Origin: Planctomycetota bacterium
Lineage (GTDB): Bacteria; Planctomycetota; SZUA-567
Length of the DNA stretch: 6,583 nt
Direction of reading: 5' to 3'
NCBI GenBank assembly: GCA_020860865.1
Contig: JAJBTL010000170.1
Location: forward strand, 1-6,583
Of the stretch, positions 6,512 to 6,583 are shown piece by piece. The notes under the pieces were generated by a model. It was not told where the DNA came from, did no database searches, and worked only from the letters and a program-made list of their open reading frames with translations. The position numbers and the translations under genes are program-made. Each line of letters starts with the position of its first letter. Positions within the stretch are counted from its first letter, which is position 1.

Positions 6512-6583
6512 ACCGGTCTCATCGCCGTATACTTCGTCAAATCCGGCTCCCCGGAGTATTTTCCGCCCCAACCACCGGGCGAA

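Noticed and set aside
6451..6540. 30-residue N-terminal extension of the ATPase from a TTG at 6540
   Set aside because: The extension is Arg-rich with no family resemblance, and a strong AGGAGG site sits 7 nt before the TTG at 6450.
6509..6583. Sigma-70 promoter using TTGACG at 6540-6535 or TATACG at 6531-6526
   Set aside because: No matching partner hexamer lies at 16-18 nt spacing, and the surrounding sequence is GC-rich.

Overview
The window is a high-GC bacterial chromosomal segment. It holds two convergent carbohydrate-related transcription units, separated by an AT-richer stretch with the wreck of a transposase. A cleavable Sec signal peptide (not a lipobox) on the binding protein, next to an RbsA/RbsC-type permease, suggests a Gram-negative (diderm) host. 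Nothing here fixes the lineage.

Plus strand, 2..1977. The C-terminal end of a probable major facilitator superfamily transporter (2..190) is followed after 11 nt by a 591-aa protein (202..1977). Its C-terminal two thirds carry the ATP-binding signatures of a ROK/hexokinase-like (ASKHA) sugar kinase. Its N-terminal ~185 residues belong to no family I recognise. The pair looks like a sugar uptake and phosphorylation operon that begins upstream of the window.

Middle, 1978..2684. No intact gene is seen. This stretch holds a two-copy 20-nt tandem repeat (2117..2156), a decayed C-terminal fragment of an IS1595/ISXO2-like transposase (2289..2603), and a strong rho-independent terminator (2613..2649) oriented for the minus-strand operon.

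Minus strand, 6450 down to 2685. A complete ribose/xylose/galactose-class (CUT2) ABC importer reads in order: double-domain ATPase (6450..4903, TTG start), membrane permease (4842..3850) and periplasmic binding protein (3758..2685), ending at the terminator. The order ATPase-permease-binding protein matches the A-C-B order of the E. coli rbs operon. The sugar cannot be told from sequence alone. The 133 nt upstream of the ATPase hold an imperfect palindrome that could be an operator.

Taken together, the locus may take up one or more sugars by an ABC importer and an MFS carrier, with the ROK-like protein phosphorylating the imported sugar. That link is inferred from proximity only. I see no defence system, CRISPR array, phage gene or RNA gene. 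The least ordinary item is the large ROK-like protein with an unassigned N-terminal domain and no ROK zinc motif.
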